A stretch of 64,000 bases of DNA from Parachlorella kessleri (taxonomy: Eukaryota; Chlorophyta; Trebouxiophyceae; Chlorellales; Chlorellaceae), in assembly GCA_001598975.1 (NCBI GenBank), contig BBXU01000824.1, positions 31,358 through 95,357 of the forward strand, in the 5' to 3' direction. Below are positions 59,302 through 64,000 of this stretch, one piece after another; within the stretch, counting starts at the first letter, position 1; every line of letters begins with the position of its first letter. The notes under the pieces are model-generated. The model was not told the DNA's origin. It did no database searches and worked only from the letters and a program-made list of their open reading frames with translations. The translations under genes and the position numbers were made by a program.

Positions 59302-62300
59302 CTACTCCAAGCTTGCATAGGCCTGAAGAAGGTGTAGAGGGTTGCCAGAAAAGTGGCGCCGTGCAGCACACCATTCCTCCCAAAGTGGGTGGCTAGAATG
59401 TCGATCGAACAGCTTCAGGCAGCCGCGGGCCATGCTTACCAGACTCTTCTGGTACGGCCGCAACTCTGGCGCAGCCTGACCCCCGGCCGGAAGGCCATAG
59501 ACATACCCTAGAGAAAGCAGCAACTCTAAGCTTGTTAGGTAGGCGAAACGTCCCCGCATCGCGGGCAGATGCCTCAGAAGCCTTGCCAGCAGCGGCACCC
59601 GCTGGCTTCCCACTGGTGGGTTAAACCGCATCTGGCAGCAAGCAATAAGCATCTCTGACCAGATTTCGTAATCCTGAGGGTAGAAAGCATGCTCTGCAAA
59701 CTCCTGGGCCAGATCCCGTGCCGCAGGCAGGTCCAGGGCTGCCCGGCACTCCTCACGACCCAGGTCATACACGCGGGAGAGGCCAAAGAACAGCTTGGAG
59801 ATGTCCAACATGCGGCTCCTACTACCAACAGCTTGTAGCTGTTTCGCTTTTTCCTCCAAAGCCTCCAACGCCTGCCGGAACAGGGCTGCAAGGCTGCCTG
59901 GTGGGAACCGCAGCCGCAGCTTGCTGATGCTGCACCATCCAGCAGGATCCAGTCTGACAAGATGCCCACCAGAGGTGTGGCATAGCAAAGATGGATAGCT
60001 TTACACTTTGATTCTGTTTCGTGCTTACAGAATCTAATCCAGCTGTTACTGGGTGGTTTCCACTGATTCCCCAGTACGTCGAGTAGCTCAGGCACCTATG
60101 CCAGCACACAGCCCATTACTCACGATCCAATCTGTCAGCGGGAACAGCAACGATCATAGCTAGGAGCCCTCACCCACCTTATGAGTGTGTCTGAGCAGTC
60201 CTGACGCTCCAGCACGGCCAGCTGCAACAGCACCCGATTGAGCACCGTTTCGGCCGCCCCGCCCTCCTTCGTGTAGGGGCGCACAGCAGCCGCCCCCTTG
60301 GTGTTCGCATACCGCACCAGCCCCACCAAAATATTTGTGTTGTCTTGCGGTAGATCCATAGGCTGCAGGTGCACACACTCCATCAGGTCTGCCAGCTGCT
60401 CATCCGGCAGCTGCCACTGGGGGTTGCTGAGAATGGCCCACACAAAAACGGACAGGCTGTGATTTACGTCATGGCTGGCCCCGAACGACGCCTTGCCTGC
60501 CTGCTGGAAGCCACCCCTGCTGCTGCTATGGCCGCTGCCACTGTCAGTGATAGCTGTGGCGGTGCCGTCAGCACCACAGCCTTTGCTGCTTCCACTGGCG
60601 CCATTCTCAGCATGTGCTGGCAACTTGCCAATGCCAGGGGGCTCGCTCGGCCTTCGCTGGGGCAACTTGACCTGCACCCAGCCTGGCTTGGGCGGGGGTG
60701 GCCCTGCCTTGGGGGCAGGGGGGGACTGCCTGGCCCTCACCAGCCTAATGAACTTGCTGACAATGCGATGCTGTTCCTCCTCTGGAATAGCCAGTCCTAG
60801 CTGGTAAGCTGCCCTGACCAATGCTGTCAGTGAGCGGGGGTCGGCATCTGGTAGCAGCTGCAGCGCATGCTCCAGTGCCACTTGAAACGCCGCCTGCAGG
60901 TCCTCGACGCTGCCACGCCTGCTGCCAGCTTGGAGCGTCCGCAACCGGTCAAACACAGCGGACGTTGTCATTACATTGGCTGCGCCTTGGCTGATGGCGG
61001 AGTGAAGCAGCGCTGCCACCTGGCTGTATGAATTTGCCACAACGATGAGTGACACATAGATCGCTGCTGCAGGCAGCTCCTGCATTTGCAAGGCAGCAAC
61101 TAGTCTTGGATAGCAATGCATTTGCACCGCTGCTTGCTGTTGCTCCCTTACGCTGTTACAACTTGTCGTCTTAGCGCAAACCTGATCTGCACGACAAGGC
61201 GCTGCCTTTGGCTTTACTTGGTCTGGCATGCTTACCTTGCCCCGCGCAGTGGGCTTCCTGCCACTGCGGACTAGTCTTTCACTCTGCAGCACAAGAAGCG
61301 CATCGAGCTTGGAGGAAGTGCAGCAAGTGAGTGGTTGCCATTGGCAGGCAAGCATGCAGAGAAAAGGAGCAACAGTCGGAACGATAGGTTGATAATCTGT
61401 CAGGTCGAAACTACTCTATCTCTGTCATTTACAACTGCTAACAACAAGCAGCACAGGAAACAGTTGCACGCGAAGTTAGCTTGCCTGCTGTTCTAGCCTC
61501 CACAGCAGGTGAGGGCTGCCTTCTACAGCGCTGGCAAGCTGGGGATCCGCTTCCAACATCCGCCGTATACGCGGGTGCAGGTTGGGTGTCTCCCTGGTTG
61601 CCTGCAGAGTGGTAGATTGCAATGGCTTTGAAGAGGACGGGCCAAGACGTAAGTTACCAAAATCATCCTCGATGCTGATTCTAGCCCACTGAACCAATGA
61701 TGCTCAGTACAGATAGGGGCTTTCTATACTCCCCACCGGCTCAGTTCATAGAGAAACCCTTAGTTGAAATGACCAGCAGGTTCACCAAGAATAACTTTTT
61801 CAGATTGCATGCACGTGACAACAAGAGGCCAGACAGCAGTTTGGCAGATGCCAGCTGCCTGTCAGCAGAGCTATCAATAACCTCTGCGTCCTCATACACG
61901 GGACAAGTTTGGTACATCCGTGTGGCTGCTAGCTGGACATCAATGCAGTCTGCCCAGTGCGCCAATAGCCCTTCAAGTCTCCAGCCGCGACCCATGCTGA
62001 GAACCCTTCGGCCTGCCCCTGCCTTGCCTAATTGAGCAGGGAGGGAGAGCCAGCTCCCTCAGTTTTGCCTACTATATTTTTTCCACTGGTGTTGAAAAAA
62101 ACCTTCCCAAGAACAACTGGTTCAATATTGACTGTTTCATATTGACGTGTCCCACATGTTAGGGTTCGAAGTGTTATAAGCAATCCAAGATGGAATGCGC
62201 GTGGCAACAAGAGGCCAGATAGCAGTTTGGACTCATCCCAGTACACCACCGACAGTCAGTGTGCCAAAGGCCAAACCCAAAGCCTATGCCATCCAAGCCT

Positions 62301-62479
62301 GGAGGCAAGAACCCTGGAGAGCTGAAAGTCACTAACAAAGGGCGTCTCCTGGGGATTGGCGTCAGTGGATTTCTCACCTTGCTGCAGAGCACCAGCATTG
62401 CTCTTGACCTCGCTCTGGCAGGCGCACATGCTGCCGTCACACTTGTATTCCAGGAGTAAAGTTTGGTTTGGGCGAACAT
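59302..62479 (-). CDS. uncharacterised Leu/Ala-rich helical-repeat-like protein (copy B, intact)
   Basis: Exons in phase: 61688-61485 (WARISIEDD ... HPRIRRMLEADPQLASAVEG), 61283-61236 (SERLVRSGRKPTARGK, basic), 61079-60178 and 59929-59302 (stop TAG after LQAYASLE). A 5' exon ending LVLCSK at 62378, with a candidate ATG at 62479, is supported by its likeness to copy A. The protein is a string of amphipathic helices, for example VAALLHSAISQGAAN, FQVALEHALQLLPDADPRS, LTALVRAAYQLGLAIPEEEQ, FVWAILSNPQWQLPDEQLAD, ISKLRLRFPPGSLAALFRQA and CRAALDLPAARDLAQEFAEH, with a low-complexity Ser/Gly linker in the middle. This resembles alpha-solenoid organelle RNA-binding proteins (OPR-like) of green algae only in general style; no OPR consensus is seen. 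The first resolved intron after HPRIRRM has a GC donor (CAG|GCAAGC). Confidence 0.6.
61800..61850 (+). repeat. second dispersed motif, copy 3
   Basis: GATTGCATGCACGTGACAAC then AAGAGGCCAGACAGCAGTTT. It is near-identical in its 3' half to the copy at 62185-62235. Confidence 0.75.
62185..62235 (+). repeat. second dispersed motif, copy 4
   Basis: AAGATGGAATGCGCGTGGCA then ACAAGAGGCCAGATAGCAGT. About 385 bp from copy 3, in the same intron of copy B and the same orientation. Confidence 0.75.
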
Positions 62480-63146
62480 TGAAATATTATAACAAAACAG
62501 GGAGAGGCGATGAAAGCAGGCGAGACGATGAAACAGCCTGTCAGGCAAGCAGCCTGGGCATGGCCTCAAAGAGCGTCAGTGTAGTATATTTAAGTCAGGA
62601 CACAATGAAGGCCGACGGTTAGGATCAAGAGGTGACGCATGAGTTGAAGACACAAGGTTTCGGCAGGCCAATGGATTCCGACGATACTAACACTCCCATG
62701 GATACTCCATCATGATCATGGCCTCCTTGCCTGTCGGTTTGCTCTCTAGACAGGTTCTGCTATGGCATAATCATTTAGGGTGGCAGGCAATGCGAATTCA
62801 GAATTATTGGGGCGTACTGGACTGTCAGGTCTGCATGCAATTGCGGTATGCTCTGTGTCTTGCCTGAGATATTGTTGATGAGTAGTCCACCCCTGCAAAT
62901 GTCCTGGAAATGACAGGTCAGCTGACAGGCAACTCTTAGCTTGGCTGATCAAGAGGCCAATCACATCGAGTCCACCGCCTGATAAATAGGGTGAACAGAA
63001 CATAACTTCAACTACTTGATGGGGCAAAGGCAGTAAGCAGCATAGCTGCAAGCTTCTCTGAATGAAAAAGGCACCAGAGTTTCAAGCAATATGCCTATAG
63101 CAGGAGTGCCCCTCCTAGGCTGCCATCAGAGATGACCCAAGCGCAC
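62480..63146. other. gap between copy B and the RPAP2-like gene
   Basis: No gene is seen. It must hold the promoter of copy B and the 3' UTR of the RPAP2-like gene. It contains a forward dispersed-element copy at 62774-62870. Confidence 0.4.
62774..62870 (+). repeat. dispersed element, diverged forward copy
   Basis: TAGGGTGGCAGGCAATGCGA, then GTACTGGACTGTCAGGTCTG and a CTTGCCTGAGA tail, retaining the whole element length. Confidence 0.7.
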
Positions 63147-63902
63147 CTAGACTCCCCCCACACCCGCTGCGCTGGCAAACGGAGAGGAGAGCGGGCGTGA
63201 TGCCTGCCGTTGTGCCTGCGCCCCTTGTACTGCCACTGCTGTTGACGCGGGTCCCACTCCCGCTGGTGCACCTAGATGGTGCCGCTGGTTGCGCAGGGCA
63301 GCATGGCGAGCGCCAGTCCTTGCCCTGCGCTGCCGAGCTTGTTGTAACAACACCGCAAAACGGTGCTGGGCCTCTGGGTGAGACCCCAAGCGCTCGGCAA
63401 AGGAGTGCATGGCAGCTTCGCAGGCGGGACAGCAGTACAGGCCTGCAGCGGCGTCGTCGTCTTGCTCCTCTTCAGGCCCGCCAGGCCTGCCTGCAACTGC
63501 TGGCTGCTGGCCGCTACTGTGAACGTCTGTTAGGGAGGCTTCGCAGAGGGGATTGCCACATATGCCACCTAAGGCCCGCTCCTCTTCTGCCTGCATCGTC
63601 CACAGCATGGCGGCCTGCCTTGCCATGCGAAGAGGTGACTACTACTCGTTCACCTGCACCTCCTGGGCACACAGCTGGGAAGCTTGACCTTGCAAGCACA
63701 AGGCCTGGGAATCTTGGGCCCAGAAGTCACCAATCCGTGTCACCCCCTGCCTTGCGTAGTTGGTACCATGCAAAGGTAGTATGCAGACATTTATTAACTG
63801 GCAGGGCTCGTGGGCAAGCTTACCTCTTCAAATTCATCTGAAGATAGTATTCGGGCGATGCACCACAGCTCCACTTCAGTGAAGGCATGCTTGTCCACCA
63901 GT
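63147..63902 (-). CDS. RPAP2/RTR1-like zinc-finger protein, 3' part (5' end off window)
   Basis: Two exons are visible: 63902-63824 (LVDKHAFTEVELWCIARILS, SSDEFEE) and 63590-63147 (AEEERALGGICGNPLCEASL ... GLYCCPACEAAMHSFAERLG, ending GVGGV). The Cys pairs CGNPLC and CCPAC sit as in the RTR1/RPAP2 fold, where an ER-x(5,8)-CGYPLC motif precedes a second Cys/His pair. RPAP2 removes Ser5 phosphates from the RNA polymerase II C-terminal domain and helps polymerase import. The spacing between the two halves is widened by an acidic, low-complexity loop. The C-terminal half after QQARQRRAR has no recognisable domain. Earlier exons lie beyond the right edge. Confidence 0.65.
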
Positions 63903-64000
63903 CTGGCAGGAAACAAACACACAATCATCCAAGTCAGCAGATGGCTGCGCTGCACCTGGCGCCTCCAGAGTGGCCGCGAAAGGCTCCGGCACCACCACGC

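Noticed and set aside
5038..62870. tRNA-derived SINE interpretation of the dispersed element
   Set aside because: TAGCATGGGTGG loosely resembles a pol III A box, and the reverse strand has GTTCGCACTACC resembling a B box, but the two are on opposite strands, so the origin cannot be claimed.
1..64000. CRISPR arrays, operons, Shine-Dalgarno sites, insertion sequences
   Set aside because: The window is intron-rich eukaryotic DNA. Repeats are scattered or two-copy, not regularly spaced, and no transposase motif was seen.
1..64000. tRNA or rRNA genes
   Set aside because: No segment with both A- and B-box consensus and a foldable cloverleaf was noticed by eye; a tRNAscan run would be decisive.

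Overview
This is nuclear DNA of a eukaryote, most likely a chlorophyte (chlorophycean) green alga. Every recognisable gene is cut into short exons with GT-AG, and sometimes GC-AG, introns. Coding exons are rich in CAG/GCA (Gln/Ala). The gene set is plant/algal: a bacterial-type PEP carboxylase, a UPF0548 protein, a DUF4864-like protein, an AP2/B3-type protein and probable plastid-targeting leaders. I cannot name the species. Exon boundaries were read by eye from splice consensus, phase continuity and remembered family motifs; nothing was run.

Layout. 1-1116 (-): 3' part of an alpha/beta hydrolase running off the left edge. 5531-8563 (-): a decayed copy of a repeat-protein family whose better copy lies at 59302-62479 (-). 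10508-12295 (-): F-box/LRR protein. 12852-15699 (+): seven-exon membrane protein, probably plastidial. 17069-19108 (+): UPF0548 (DUF1990) protein. 19438-20782 (-) and 21142-22284 (+): divergent pair, universal stress protein and glutaredoxin. 23138-24891 (-): DUF4864-like protein. 25964-37036 (-): bacterial-type PEP carboxylase, over 11 kb with about 25 exons and a long disordered insertion. 38665-39430 (-) and 39648-41528 (+): divergent pair, a small coiled-coil protein and the U6 snRNA exonuclease USB1. 42435-43614 (-): RER1. 44173-48269 (+): tRNase Z with an N-terminal SAP-like motif. 51290-58432 (+): 14-exon gene with an AP2-like domain followed by four B3-like domains, the latter in two copies of a five-exon block. 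63147-63902 (-): RPAP2/RTR1-like zinc-finger protein, 5' end off the right edge.

The genes do not form a pathway; this is an ordinary mixed chromosome segment. The gaps hold few convincing exons but many copies of a short dispersed element (core GGGTGGCAGGTAGTGCGAAC ... GACTGACAGGGCTGGATGCA), present in both orientations at least 15 times, plus a second, rarer motif around GCACGTGACA.

The most interesting points are the AP2 + 4xB3 gene and its internal five-exon duplication, the recurrent GC-AG introns (seven, in six genes or gene copies), the dispersed element, the disordered insertion in the PEP carboxylase, the SAP-like/tRNase Z fusion, and the duplicated gene pair in which one copy carries frame disruptions.
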